Source of the DNA: Inia geoffrensis
Lineage: Eukaryota > Chordata > Mammalia > Artiodactyla > Iniidae
NCBI GenBank assembly: GCA_036417435.1
Contig: CM070910.1
Location: 15,007,501 to 15,071,500, forward strand
Direction of reading: 5' to 3'
Length of the DNA: 64,000 bases
The notes under the pieces were generated by a model. It searched no databases. It was not told the DNA's origin and worked only from the letters and a program-made list of their open reading frames with translations. Shown here piece by piece: positions 42,870-55,446 of the stretch (its first letter is position 1; each line of letters begins with the position of its first letter). The position numbers were made by a program, and so were the translations under genes.

Positions 42870-43015
42870 GATAATTTAGTGCATTGTTAAAATACTGATT
42901 CCCAGGATCATTTCTAGAGAGTTGAATACACTAGGTCTAAGTGGAAGTGGGAAGCTACATTTTTAACAAGCATTGCACGTTAATTCTAATGCAGATGGTC
43001 CTGAGACCAGTTAAA
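42870..43015 (+). mobile_element. MER5-like hAT MITE fossil
   Basis: 'aaaatactgattcccaggat', 'gggaagctacatttttaaca' and 'ttctaatgcagatggtcctg' follow the MER5-type element. Termini are degraded. Confidence 0.55.
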
Positions 43016-43520
43016 CAAAAAAAAAATCGTGATTCTAAAACCTATAAGTAAAACTAGCCCACCCAAATGCTTGGGAGTCTGCTATTAACTGCCCAGAGAG
43101 GATTTCGATGTTCAGCTAGCTCATATGGATTTAGCTTGCCTTGAATACACTGGCCATGGCCAGTCACGGTGTTGCTCCATGAAGAGTGTTCATTGTAGTC
43201 TTGGACTCAGGAAAGCAATGCTAGGTTAGGTGGCTGCACTTTGGACCTGAGGAGGATGCTTACCCCAGAGCCTAAGCAGCACAAAGGAAGAGCATTAGAT
43301 TAACTAGGAAGACAACCCACACTGATAAGGCTGAGATCACAGGAGGATGGCACAGCAGGGCATTTCATTCTTTTTTTGTCTCATGTTGACGGCTCAACTA
43401 CATGGTCCTACTCCATTTTTATGAAGGATTTTCGCCATCTTTTTTGGTTCATGACATTCATCTTTTGTCCTAGAATCAACCATCTTAGTGAGACCTGAAG
43501 GAAGGCCCAGAGTCATCATT
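43016..43520. other. Single-copy sequence, no gene seen
   Basis: Nothing recognised apart from short frames. Confidence 0.45.
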
Positions 43521-43536
43521 AAGAATGATTCTTTGG

Positions 43537-43821
43537 GGCTTCCCTGGTGGTGCAGTGGCTGAGAATCCGCCTGCCAAGGCAGGGGACATGGGTTCAAGCC
43601 CTGGTCTGGGAAGATCCCACATGCCACGGAGCAACTAAGCCCGTGCGCCACAACTACTGGGCCTGCGTGCCACAACTACCGAAGCCCGTGTGCCTAGAGC
43701 CCGTGCTCCGCAGCAAGAGAAGCCACCGCAGTGAGAAGCCCGCGCACCACAACAAAGAGTAGCCCCTGATCGCCACAACAAGAGAAAGCCTGCATGCAGC
43801 AATGAAGAACCAATGCAGCCA

Positions 43822-43857
<36 letters not shown>

Positions 43858-43864
43858 AAAAGAA
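43537..43864 (+). mobile_element. Long CHR SINE with (GAAA)n tail
   Basis: Complete long class; the tail has become a (GAAA)n microsatellite at about 43819-43860. TSD aagaatgattctttgg / aagaacggttctttgg at 43521-43536 and 43865-43880. Confidence 0.95.
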
Positions 43865-43880
43865 AAGAACGGTTCTTTGG

Positions 43881-44520
43881 ACAATCCCCTGAATCTATGG
43901 TTGTTTTAATGCAAGTTCAGAACATGGTGCAACCGTGGGTAACATCCCACGGACAGCTGCCAGGTAGGGGGACTCTGGCCTTTCAGGAAGGGACATAGCT
44001 ACTTAGTGTCTCATATCCAGTGACCAACGGTGTCTGCCCAGATCTGTGGACACTGGCTTGCTCTCAGGAAGTTTATGGGGTCTAGCAGAAATCTTGCCTA
44101 TCTCTTGATGGCTAAGGGCTTGAAACTAAATCAGATCTTCGAATTGACCAACAGCTCAATCTAAAACTGAGTAAGAGTTCTTCTCAAAGTGTGACATGGG
44201 GGACTGTGGGCAATCTGCCAGGGACATGATGTAGGCCAGGAAATCTGCCCCATGATTTCTGAAATTTTGGTATTTATGTATCTCAATAGTTTTTCATGAC
44301 ATGAGCTAAAATCCTTTGCTTAATGAAATCCTCCATTGGTGTACCCTCCCGACACCAACTGGATGTCTTACAACTCCATTCAATTCAGTTCTGACACTCA
44401 CTGCGCAGTTAGTGCAGACGCCACAGGTTAGAGAGCAGGGTCGCCAACCAACAGGACTGTCCCCCACTTCCAGCACCAGTCACTGGTGTCAGCAAGTGGG
44501 CTGACACATGCTCAGTGAGG
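43881..44520. other. Single-copy sequence, no gene seen
   Basis: 'ttctcaaagtgtgacatggg' near 44181 could be a decayed hAT MITE end, but I cannot follow it further. Confidence 0.4.
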
Positions 44521-44529
44521 GGACAGACG

Positions 44530-44650
44530 AATTTGCTCAGAAAATACTTACTGATCAACTACTACCTTCCATTCCACTACTCTGTGGGTTGGGGATACAG
44601 TGGGGAATGCCCCAACACGTTCCCTTCAGTCATGGACGCTGTATGTCGAC
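44530..44650 (+). repeat. Ancient repeat fragment (same family as 13745)
   Basis: 'aaatacttactgatcaacta', 'ggttggggatacagtgggga', 'cccttcagtcatgg'. Old and diverged. Confidence 0.4.
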
Positions 44651-45239
44651 TTCTTTTTCTTTTTAAGACATTCTGCTTCACACGTGGTAGCTGCCCAATA
44701 GGGGTTTGTAGAATAAATGAACTAGTCAATGAATTAAACAATGTTGCTCAACAATGGTAAGATCCCTTATCAGGAAAACCATACAGTAAAACTTGTAATT
44801 TTGTGGGAATGGCATTTGTGGTTACCCTGAGCCAGCGGTCCCCAGAACTAGGATGCAAGCTGAGGTTCTGTGTGAGTCTTGGGGAGACCAGGTCAGGTAG
44901 GGCCTTGGCTGCCAGGGGCAGCGTCTAAAGCCATGTGGGAAAGTTTGACCCCAAAGCAGGGCAGGGGTGGGAGCTCAGGAGCTGGCCCAGGGATTGGGGG
45001 TGCTAAGCAAGCTCTACATTGACACAGCACTCTACAGTTTCCAGAGCTGCTTCTATCTCAGCTGCCTTAGGCTTGAGAGGGCTCCGGTGACAGGTGCTAC
45101 CTGGGCTACTCCCAGAACAAGGATCTCAGATACAGGAGCCCTGGGGCAGGCACCCTTAGGGATGGCTTGGAGCACAGATGCAGATGTATTAACATCCCAG
45201 AGCATCACAACAGGCTGCAGGATTTAGGAGGTTAGAATT

Positions 45240-45735
45240 TCATACGGTCCCTGGCGGTCATCACCATTTTGGTGCCACAGATCCCTTAATCAGTCAGATG
45301 AAGTCTGTGTAGCCCTTCTCAGAATATCTTTAAATGCCATGTATGATTATAACGCAGGACAATAGTGAAATGCAGTTATTGAAATGTTGAGAAAGTTATC
45401 AAATTTGATTACAGCAATATATGTGGCTCTTGACACATGAAAAAACAGGATAGTGGCACATCTGCCTTGTTAGACGATGTGCCACTGTGATGCACATAAT
45501 CGATACTGTGACTGTCTGCAGAAACTGTAATATTAGAATGTCGGTGATTTCGACTGCGACAGACACAGGTACTGGGAATACTGCTGTGATTTGCTGCTGA
45601 CATTCATAATCGAAGGAAATGTTACAGTACAGTTAGAGGTTAGGGAATACAAAGATGTACTTTTTTCCCCATCCATGTTCATGGACTCTTAGATTTCAGC
45701 ACTATCCCTTGTTTAAAGTGTAGCTATAAGAGCTT
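45240..45735 (+). mobile_element. Ancient repeat, probably a DNA-transposon fossil
   Basis: 'ccttaatcagtcagatgaag', 'ttgaaatgttgagaaagtta', 'cttttttccccatccatgtt' and 'catggactcttagatttcag' match a mammal-wide repeat of about 500 bp that I recall as ending in an inverted 'ggttaagaacccctg' terminus. The terminus itself is not preserved here. No coding capacity. Confidence 0.45.
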
Positions 45736-47050
45736 TTTTGGGGTCCCTCGACCCATGGCTGCATTAAAGTCTAAGGAAACAGTGAAGCTCTGATTAGTAA
45801 CCAACTGTTCTGCCACAATGCTCAACTTTTTCGGTGGATATGGATTACAGGTTTTTAACAAATGCTATAAAAGTGCACTTATTACTTTTTACTCCCTTGT
45901 ACATACACATTTATACAAAAGCAATGGACAAATGTGTGTAGGTGGACTTTCCTGGAATAAATAAAGTAAGCTTCATACACCATCTTATCTATCGGCAGGT
46001 GTAAATTATGTTAAAAATGTCCCTGGGTAATGTAAGACAGGAGGATTCTCTTTGAATATCTGTTGTGAAGAACACTGATGTATTGTTTTAATGGAGTCAG
46101 CACATTCCTGTTAAAACAGAGAGTAACCCTAGAAATAGAGAAATAAAAAGAATATTAAGGAATGGATTGGCTAATTGCCTTGCCGCTACTTTCCTGAGTC
46201 CCCATTCATCTCTCCCTTGCTTTTTGTTAATCACTATGGTGTGTTCCTCTGTCAGCTTTCAGAAGATCCTTCTGGTCTGGGTCTTAACCCTTGCAGGTGT
46301 TACTTCAGAACCCTGAGCAGAGAGGGAGCAAGGCCATATGTCTCTGTGTGCCATGGTGGTCATTGTGGCCCTCACCATTTCTGGTCTGTTAGTAGTTTCT
46401 TACATTGCAGTTATAGAGGCAGAGAGAAATCAGGATCTACCTTTCTCGGGAAGATTACTGTCTAAAACCCACCATGCCAAAGGTTATGTGATTTTTTTTT
46501 TTTCATGCCTTGGCCTCAGAAGAGACGGTAGGTAACTAGCTCTTTTCTAAAATAACGTCTTCTCCTGCCCGCGAGTGCCTCGGTCATCATGAGTTCATAA
46601 GCCCATTAATTAACCTGCCAAAGACCTTTCTTCTCAGTGGAGGCTGCTTATCACTCAGCAGGAGTGTATCCCAGTAGGGTTAGTGCATGAAAAGAAAACA
46701 AATCCATCGGAACGTGAGTTATGACATCTAGGAGTTAAAACGAGCCCACATGATGGGAAAACTGTGGAGTTCCCAGCAACACCTGGACTATACGTCCTTC
46801 GGTGTGAGTGCTGAGAAGCTCTCCCACATCTGTATTCAGGATACTCTTTTTTTCGTCTCCTTTTTTCGATGAATTGGTGAGTTGCCTGGTGAAAGCAGGT
46901 AAGGAAAGAAGTCTCTGGCCTAAGGCCCTTGGAACATAGGTGTGTAAGATTTTTTTTTTTTTCCCCTAAAACATTTTCAAAAATAGAAAATGAAACTTCA
47001 AATGGCAGAGGAAAATAACAAGCAGAAGGGAACTGCTTAAAAAGCACTTT
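45736..47050. other. Mostly single-copy sequence, no gene seen
   Basis: Contains a 65-codon plus frame (46338-46535) with a hydrophobic stretch (VVIVALTISGLLVVSYIAVI), discussed as a finding. A 150-codon minus frame 46655-47107 has no domain and starts in the SINE head. Confidence 0.4.
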
Positions 47051-47052
47051 GG

Positions 47053-47185
47053 GGACTTCCCTGGCAGTCCAGTGGTTAAGACTCTGTGTTTCCAATGCAG
47101 GGGGCACAGGTTTGATCTCTGGTGGGGGAACTAAGATTCCACATGCTGCTCGGCCAAAAAATAAAATGAAAAGAATTAAAAAAAA
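47053..47185 (+). mobile_element. Short CHR SINE
   Basis: 'gggacttccctggcagtcc', 'caggtttgatctctgg' (B box altered), A-rich tail. TSD not resolved. Confidence 0.85.
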
Positions 47186-47404
47186 TTAAATAAAACTCAT
47201 TTCGCGAGAAAGGCTGCGCACACTGGGCACATTATATAGAGAATGAATTGACTGCGAACCCTCATAATCTTGAAATAGATTTATATATCGGAGATGCTAG
47301 TTCACTGTGTATTCGGACAGGCATACACGCAAGTAAAAGGCAGGGACGGGGGGTGGGGTGGGGTGGATGACAATGGGACTGTGACACTTCAGAAACATGA
47401 AGCA

Positions 47405-47622
47405 GGGCTTCCCTGGTGGCGCAGTGGTTGAGAGTCCGCCTGCTGATGCAGGGCACACGAGTTCGTGCCCCGGTCCGGGAAGATCCCACATGCCGCGGGG
47501 CGGCTGGGCCCGTAGGCCATGACCGCTGGGCCTGCGCGTCCGGAGCCTGTGCTCCGCAGCGGGTGAGGCCACAGTAGTGAGAGGCCCGCGTACCGCAAAA
47601 AACAAAAACCAAACAAACAAAC
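47405..47622 (+). mobile_element. GC-rich CHR SINE
   Basis: Complete body, tail with CAAA units. TSD agaaacatgaagca / agaaacacgaagca at 47391-47404 and 47623-47636. Overlapping 82-122 codon frames on the minus strand are the SINE's own reading frames. Confidence 0.95.
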
Positions 47623-47636
47623 AGAAACACGAAGCA

Positions 47637-50149
47637 AAATTATTCTCAGGACAGACAGTCTTTGCGTGGGGAGGCTTTTTACTTATTAAACAGTGTTTTG
47701 CAACAAATTAAACTGCACATAAAGATACATTATGGGCAGAACAGCTAACAAGCAGGGTCACTGAGGGTGCAGTACAAGAACGTGCAGGATCTGATGGCAA
47801 GGACTTTTGCAGGATGTGCCTGGGGGACATTTAAGATATTTATGGTGACTACTTTTACTGATACTGCTTAGAGGACAATCACTGCTTGTTTGTTCCTGAA
47901 TCCTTGGTTTTGTCTTAACTTTTATGTAATTTTATATTATTGTAGGGAAAAAATGGAAACAAGAGAGGGTCAGGAACAATTTAAGGGCTGGAAAAATGAA
48001 AAAACATTTGCCAAACACCCGACCTTTAAGGGTCACTTCTCTTGCCCTATGGGCCTGCGAGAGCTTAATGGCCATTGAGATCCATTCATCAGTGGAAGAA
48101 ACTAGCATAAACCCATCCGTTTCTAGGTAAGTGATGTAAACTTCCCTGGCACTGAAAAGTAGTTCTGGATATAAAATGTATTTTGTTCCAAAGGATATTA
48201 CCACTTCCCAGCAGTCAGAAGACTGCACAACTGACCTGATATTTCTCTGTCTGTTATTTTTTCCTTGTTATGTTTATAAAGCTCTCGTTGCATTCACAAT
48301 TTTCCAGGAAATCAGTGTCAGGTAACAACCCCACCATGAAAAGCTACCTCTAGAGAGCAGTCAGCGAGTCTTATCTGGCACTGAAAGCTTGCTGGTTGGT
48401 TTTCTATATACATGTTTATTTTCAGTTCAAAGACAAAGTAGAAAACTCCATCGTGGAAAATGTTACCTTTTAGTTCACACTCTTTTAATCCCCTAGTCCC
48501 CATAAAATAAACATTCTAAAGTGTAAGCAGTGGGAAATAATGTAAGCTCTGCAGAAACAGAAAATAAATTAGTTTCTTTCAGACTTGGTGGAGGTCATTT
48601 TCCTGAACACTACACTCTGTTACAAACAGAATGCATCTTGAACGAAGAATAAATCTTTGGCCTGTTTCACCATTTCCCCAGCATTGCGTAAGAGCATATT
48701 TCAAATTCACTTTCTTCTCCAACTGCAGCAAAAAGGCAAGGAATAGTTTGTGTTTGTGGAGCCTGAAAAACAGGAAAAAAAATATTTCGGTGGTTTAAGA
48801 ACAGCTTTTTCCCTCTGGTGTCAAACTGTTCATATATTATAGCTCTAAAGCTGGAGACCACAAGAAAATGTAAGAGCAGACAAGTGATCCTATTCACAAG
48901 ACAAGGCTGGGATCATTGCTTGGGACCTTTTTACTTATGAGCAGTGAAGAGTCCGATTCTGCACCACGTGGGACCGAGCCAGCACGGACACGGCAGGCAG
49001 CAGTGCTGAATTTCCTAAAAGATTTTGCTTGGGGACCGTGGCTGAAATTCCATGACTTCTAAATTTGGAATCTACAAGTTTCCAGGATCCTGTCAAGTGA
49101 GAACATCCAGGGTTTTAGATTAGCAAGCCTGTTGCCTTGGATTTCAGTTTCTCTTTTATAGCAGGCACAGAGCGCAAGGTCTGAAAAATGCATTTAGGAC
49201 AAGAATGGAAGTGAGTGAATCTGGAATTGCTTATTATTGTCAAAGCTTTGTTGTATTCCCGCAAAGGATACTAAGACTCTCTGTCGCTGTCAATTCTGCA
49301 ATCTCTTTAGAAAAAGAAGTGATCAAGCTACATTTTAAGAGGAAAAAAGCAAACAAAACACCTAAGTACCAAGAAACAACAACAAAAATTCATCAGGAGA
49401 AATGTAAAATACAAGCACTTGGCCTTTGATCTGAATTTATGCAAGGAGGAATCTATCTACTCGGCCAAGAGTTCAAACTCGGCTGGAATACAGCGAGCCA
49501 GCCTCCCACGGATGAGGGCAGGGTCTGGAGCCAGGCGGGATGCTTTATGAGCCTCAGAACACAAGACGGTGACCAAGGCAGGGGACTAGGAGTTTCCAAT
49601 ACTCCCCTGATATCTGGTTCAAATCAGGGAAGTAAACAGAAAACAGAAGCATCGCAAGCATAGTAAACATTAACGAAGAGAAAATATCTTTGATGTTAGG
49701 AAGGGAGGTCTGCCTGGTGCAGACCTTGCCCCTCCTCTCAGTGACGCGCCAGCCTCCTGTCGGTGGCTCTGGTGACCCTAGATACAAGGCACAGTGACTA
49801 CTGGGGAGGGAAGGTGGGAGAGACGAGGGTGGGCTCGGTGGAAGACCCGTGGATTGACCACATGACCTCGGTATCAACAGTTTTTATAGTTAAAGAGGCT
49901 TAGAGTCTGTGGTTCCTTATTTTCAGAAAACTCATAGGGTTGGTAAAGGTATAGAAAGTCTGAATATAAAAAAAAAAAAAATCAGAAACACAATAGCGAA
50001 GGTGCAAATGAATCAGCTGTTTATTGTTTATTCAGTGGGGAAAAATTTTTTTTAATTTGATTTAGTGTTAAATCTTTTGGAAGACAGAATATATAAGACA
50101 TCCAATCATGGTATGTGAATAATAAGAAATTACAAAGTGCCCAGGCAAC
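47637..50149. other. Long single-copy stretch with possible splice signals
   Basis: Over 2.5 kb with no recognised transposon, rare for this window. Possible splice-site pairs exist (plus: acceptor near 47945, donor near 48125; minus: acceptors near 48724 and 48555), but no frame or domain proves an exon. Confidence 0.4.
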
Positions 50150-50400
50150 GTGAATGACCAGAGGCAGAGACTGGAGTGATGTGGCCACAAGTCAAGGGCT
50201 GCTGGCAGCAGCTAGAATCTGGAGAAAACGAGCAAAGGATTCTCCCCTGGAGCTTCTGGAGGGCGTGTGGCCTGCTGGCACCTTGATTTCAGCCTGCTAA
50301 TACTGATTTCAGACTTCTAGCCTCTAGAGCTGTGAAAGGATCAATTTCTGGTATTTTAAACCACCAAGTGATTTGTTATAGCAGCCATGGGGATAAAACA
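50150..50400 (+). mobile_element. MaLR-type LTR 3' part
   Basis: 'gaggcagagactggagtgat', 'gattctcccctggagcttc', 'cagacttctagcctctagag' and 'tggtattttaaaccaccaag' give the 3' half of the LTR; the 5' half is absent. A short (CA)n at about 50398-50410 follows. Confidence 0.7.
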
Positions 50401-50592
50401 CACACACACACCCCCATAAGGGGAGTTCTCTCCTATTTATTAAACTAAGGCAATTTCATCGTATTTACCCTTATGTTAATTATTGGTAATGGCACTTGGT
50501 TCTTGGCTTCCCTTTGCTGACCACCATCTTGTTTTGGTTCCCACTGTTGAATAACAGAGGTTAAAGTTAAATACGCTACCAAAGTGACTTTA

Positions 50593-50894
50593 TTATTTAT
50601 TATAAATTTATTTATTTCATATTTTTGGCTGCGTTGGGTGTTCATTGCTGCACATGGGCTTTCTCTAGTTGCGGTGAGCGGGTGCTACTCTCTTCATTGC
50701 GGCGTGTGGGCTTTTCATTGTGGTGGCTTCTCTTGTGGCAGAGCATGGGCTCTAGGCGTGTTGGCTTCAGTAGTTGTGGCTCACGGGCTTCGTTACTCCG
50801 TGGCATGTGGGATCGTCCCGGACCGGGGCTCGAACCCGTGCCCCCTGCATTGGCAGGCAGATTCTTAACCACTGTGCCACCGGGGAAGCCCCTG
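50593..50894 (-). mobile_element. Long CHR SINE (shortened)
   Basis: Long class about 300 bp, missing one of the internal 'cagtagttg' units. Exact TSD 'aaagtgacttta' at 50581-50592 and 50895-50906. Confidence 0.95.
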
Positions 50895-50906
50895 AAAGTG
50901 ACTTTA

Positions 50907-53190
50907 AAGTAAAAACGAAGTCAACTTCAGTAGTGTTTGTAAAGTTGATGGCGACATATTTTGACAATTTTTTTCAGACCTGAAAAGTGAATAATTTAGA
51001 ATCATTTATATCATGATATTTTTTTTTTTTTGAGATTTGCTTTTGAATTGAGGAGAAGTAAGTCTATTTATTTCTCTTATTAGTGAAGCTGTATGATAGT
51101 CACTGGGTGCTTATTAACCCGTCTGAATGTCTGACAAAAAATGGCTTCTGCAAAATGGAGAAAATTTCAAGTTCATGGCATTTGGTTAACACTTTCACCT
51201 TACCTTGCAAGTTCTAATTTTTTCAAACCAACTTGGTAGATTGCAACTAATGACATAACTGAAGCTTTTCTCCAAGCTTTTCCAAAAGCGCATCCAAGCT
51301 TTTCTCATTGACCTATAATTTCTTACATATTATATTAACCATGTGTAAATTTACAGTTATTAGAAAAATCATATTTTTCCAGAGTCTGATGAAATATTAT
51401 TCTTCTTGCTTTATTTTTTTAAAAAAAAGTATAAGATGATTAGATCCACTGCCTCCTGGGAAGTTTCTTTTAAAAGGGAATTAATCACGAATTTCACAAC
51501 CGTTAAGCCTCAAAACATTCCATTTTAGTTAGATAACGAAGATTTAATTATCACCATCTTTTAGAGATGTTAAAGATTCCATTTTAGATTTAATTATCAC
51601 AATCGTTTATTTAAGTAGCTTGGGCTTCCAGCCTATTGTGGCTCCTGCCTGGGAGTGGGAAAAGGGGGGCTCCCTCTGTCCCAAGGACAGCTTGGGCTGA
51701 GGAACTGAGGGCTTTTTCTTGAAGCACAATGGTGAGGAACACTTTTTGAACTGCTTCTTGAAAAGACAGAGTTTCAAAATTAAAATCAGAGAGCCCTGGA
51801 GCTCCCCCAGGAAACCCAGAAACTCTGTGCTTTACAACCTGGGGATAAGAGGCTCTGTCCACAAGCAGCGTCTGGAGATTAATTTATAATTATTAAATAT
51901 CACTGAAAATTTTGGCTCAAAAGAAAGTTTAGGGAAGAAATGAGCTGGTATTATACTCCTTTTTGAGTGTGCAATTCAAGAAAAACAATTCTAGCAGGGC
52001 CAGAGTCAATTTGATTCCCTACTAACCACAACTTTGCACATCAGAACAAAGTAAGGGAGTGTCTGAATCCTTCGGGAAATCTGCCAGGCTTTCTTGAGTT
52101 CATTTGAATCCTGCCAAGGCCCAGAAATATGATGAAGCTTCAAAATGAGAAACCCAAAGGGGGGGGGGGGGCGGGAATGAAACCTCCAAATCCAATCATC
52201 TTCAAACAAAAGACTGACCAGTAATGTCACAGGATCAGTTTCACTGGGACAAACAACTCATTTTAATTAGTTCTACTTGGTAACATCCAAAAGAATCATG
52301 CCCTTAGTCTAACAATAGTGAAAGCACGACAGGGAAGCTTTGGAAAAAAGAAGCAAGAGCTCAAATTCTGGTGATTTCCTGGCACCTCGCGCTCACACTG
52401 TCTCACACCGTTTCCTAGAGGGTGAGATAAGCAGGGAAGGTGAGGAAGTGGAAGGAAAGACAGCGGCCCTCAACCGAGTGGCTTCCTCCATGTGGGACGC
52501 GTCACGTCTGCAACACATTCTGCAAGGAGTAAGGAGAGTGACGCCCTGCAGCTGAGTCCAGAGAAAGAGCTGGCGTCTGACCGCAACGTGAGCCAAGCAG
52601 CCCACCGGACATTTCCTCTCCTGATGCTCCAATCTGTCCGAGCTATCATCCAAGCTTTAACATTTGTATTTTATGCATTTTTAATAGCCACAGACCTGTG
52701 ACTGTTAGTAGGAGTGGTCCCTGCCTGCCGTATGTGAGAGGGGACAGGAAGCAGGAAGAATGTCTGCGGGATTATTATTCTGAAGGATACCCGAGAGGGA
52801 ATGTTTGCTTTGTACAGTGGTTTTCTCTTACAGCACTGGATGGTTTGCGATTATTCAAGCAGGGTCAAGTGATGGGTTTTGAAACTCTGCCTACCAAGCC
52901 TAGAACAAGGTTTGGCAATTCACACAGAAGAAAGAACCCTGGATAATTGAGTGGGAAAATGACATTCAATGAGAGACTTAAGTAAGAGATAGCTCTAGTA
53001 TAGTCTGACTGAAAAGAATTTTGACAAAGTCACAGCTTTTAATACTCAATTATCTTTTGTTATTAAAAAAAATCACCTGGTTATCCCCAAGTTATGGGTC
53101 TGTTCAAAGAGCTGGTTATCATCTTCCAGAACGGGCCAAAGTTCATTTACCCCGTGAAAATCTTTTGGTTTGGGGCAGAGAGGATGGGGT
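50907..53190. other. Long single-copy stretch, no gene seen
   Basis: No transposon recognised over about 2.3 kb. A G(13) run lies at about 52158-52170. Frames of 70-86 codons on both strands near 52.4-52.7 kb overlap and lack support. Confidence 0.45.
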
Positions 53191-53194
53191 GAGA

Positions 53195-53300
53195 CCGAGA
53201 GTAAGCAGATCTGGGCTGAGTCTTGGCTTTTGTACTCATCAGCTGTGCAACTCAGGCAAGTTGTTGATGTCTCTGGGCCAGTTCTGAAATTTGAGGCCAG
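53195..53300 (+). mobile_element. MIR fragment
   Basis: 'gatctgggctgagtcttggc', 'tcatcagctgtgcaactcag' and 'gcaagttgttgatgtctctg' are the 5' and core part of a MIR. Confidence 0.55.
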
Positions 53301-53575
53301 CATGACATGTGACCGGGGACGGTAAAGCATTTCCTGCTACAGCTATGGAACGAGAGGCAGGGCTGAGTAGTGGAGAGGCACTATTATTCCTCGGCTATCT
53401 GGTGGATCAGGGCCATCCCTCAGCTACCCCCTCTTGTGACCACAGGGGACAGGACAACACCTGCCTGCAAGGGGTGCAGTGACTGCCCACGAGAGATGCT
53501 TAGCACAGTGCCTGGCCCATTGGAGGGAATCCCCAAAGGCAAGTGTCTTGACCCCCAACCCCTGCTCAGTCTTTG

Positions 53576-53712
53576 TTTTTGTTTTTAATTCTCTCTTTTT
53601 TTGGGCCGCACCCCGCAACATGCGGGACCTTAGTTCCCCGACCAGGGATCGGACCCGTGCCCCCTGCAGTGGAAGCGTGCAGTCTCAACCACTGGACCGC
53701 CAGGGAGGTCCC
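53576..53712 (-). mobile_element. Short CHR SINE with 15-bp TSD
   Basis: 'ggaccttagttccccgacc', head 'ccgccagggaggtcc'. Exact TSD 'cctgctcagtctttg' at 53561-53575 and 53713-53727. Confidence 0.95.
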
Positions 53713-53727
53713 CCTGCTCAGTCTTTG

Positions 53728-55060
53728 AACAAAGTCCAGAGGGATACTTGTCAGAGGACTTGAACACAAGGATTTAGATGCAGGTGCTGGTAAAGCTAAG
53801 GACAGGCCACCTGGCATTACCTGAGCCCCAACTGCAATAATTAAGGCATAAATGCATTTATATGACCTATTTGGAGAGCAAATAAGAATGGACCAACAGG
53901 CTGGAAAAATACTCATCTATCTGAGAGAGATGACAGAATTACACAGACTTGTTCTGGAGAAAAATGACAAGTGGCAGAAATGTAGCATAATGGGTTGACA
54001 TGACAAGGGAAATTCGTCTGGACAGGGGGCAACTCCAAGTCTAAGGGGAATGATATTGTGATTTTCCCAAGGCCTGGCCAGGAAACCCAAGACATTCACA
54101 CACACATACACATGCACAGTCACATCAAAAGACCAAAATAACTCTGTTATCAAAGCTCAAGTTTATGGGCTTCTCTGTTAAATTAGTCTTCGTTGGTTCA
54201 TTTTCTGGAGTTTTCTTTTTCAGACATGACAAAAGATTTGAAATGTGATTGTGGTTAAAACTAAATACGGCTCCCACTCACCAGCAAAAAACGCATACCA
54301 ACACCACCAAACACCACACACAGAACCCAAACCGAACAATCCCACAACCTGTATTAAGGTGTCTCCTGCCTTTCTCATCATAGCCTAAGTCTTCAGTGTT
54401 TTAGTAACAAAGACTTGCAAAAAAAAAATCTCCCCGTGTTCACTACTGATAGTCAAACAAACAAATGTGAGAGTCCTGTGTGCTTGGCTTAGGGCGTTAC
54501 TGGGAGACAAGTGGAAAGAAGGGTCTTTAGGTCAAGCAAGCTCATCTGGAAGGCCCAGAATACACTGGCAAGAGGGACAGGTGCTGGGCTAAGGAACCGG
54601 AACAGGAGGCAGCAGGAAGGAGGAATGGGGGTGTTTATGGGGAAGGAATGCGTCTTGAGAATACGGTGAGGAACTGTCTGATACATGGGATGGGGAAAAG
54701 CAGCTCCAAGCCTCCGAGACTTCTGATTGGGAGTTTCCCAGGGAGGAGGGTTGCGGGGGGCGGGGGGACCTTATTCTTCGTGATGGGAAGCTAGGACAGA
54801 AGCCGGCAGGTGTGCCTGCGGCTGCAGGACCGAGGCACAGACGTGAATGAGACCAAAGGCCCCCTGCCGTGGGCCGCCTAAGCCAGCGCCAAGGCCAGCC
54901 CGACCCTCTTACACTGCGCAGAGCCTGAATCGTCAAGGGCTCTAATTTCTGCTGCCCTGTCCTTCCTGTGAGTCACAGGACCCTTGGAGTTAGACGATCT
55001 GTCCCGTCTCTGTCAATCTTTCCAGTGGTATGAGAGCCCAATCCCCCTGTTATGCGACAG
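53728..55060. other. Single-copy sequence, locally GC-rich, no gene seen
   Basis: 54740-54920 is GC-rich with about ten CpG and a 'ggggggcggggggacc' run, but too short and CpG-poor for a clear island. The 115-codon minus frame there (54589-54936) has no domain. Confidence 0.45.
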
Positions 55061-55446
55061 TGTTATGGGTTAGATTGTGTCCCCAAAAGGTACGTTGAAG
55101 TCCTGACCCCTAGGACCTCTGAGAGTGACCTTAACTGGAAATAGGGTCTTTGCAGATATAGTCAAGTTCAGAAGAGGTCAGTAAGGTGGGCTGCAATTCA
55201 ATGCAATGGGTGTCCTTTAAGGAAGACAGAGACACACAGGGAGACAGAGGAATGTCAAGGATCAATGGGCACCACCAGGAGTTAGGAAGGGGCCAGGAGG
55301 GATTCTGCCAGAATCTCAGAGAGCGCACAGCCCGGATGACACCTTGACTTTGGACTTTTGGCCTCCAGAACTGTGGGAGAACAAATGTCTGTTGTTTAAG
55401 CTGCCCAGTTGTGACACTGTTATGGCAGCCCCAGGAAATGAGCATA
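55061..55446 (+). mobile_element. Near full-length MaLR-type LTR
   Basis: From 'tgttatgggttagattgtgt' through 'gaccttaactggaaatagg', 'gagacacacagggagacaga' and 'gcctccagaactgtgggaga' to 'tatggcagccccaggaaatg'. Non-coding. Confidence 0.8.

Noticed and set aside
43654..43884. Frame rich in Phe/Ser/Leu near the (GAAA)n tract
   Set aside because: Product of the SINE tail microsatellite read on the minus strand.
53917..54153. Minus-strand frames around 54.0 kb as a small gene
   Set aside because: Two overlapping frames of 60-78 codons contradict each other, with no domain and no splice sites in phase.
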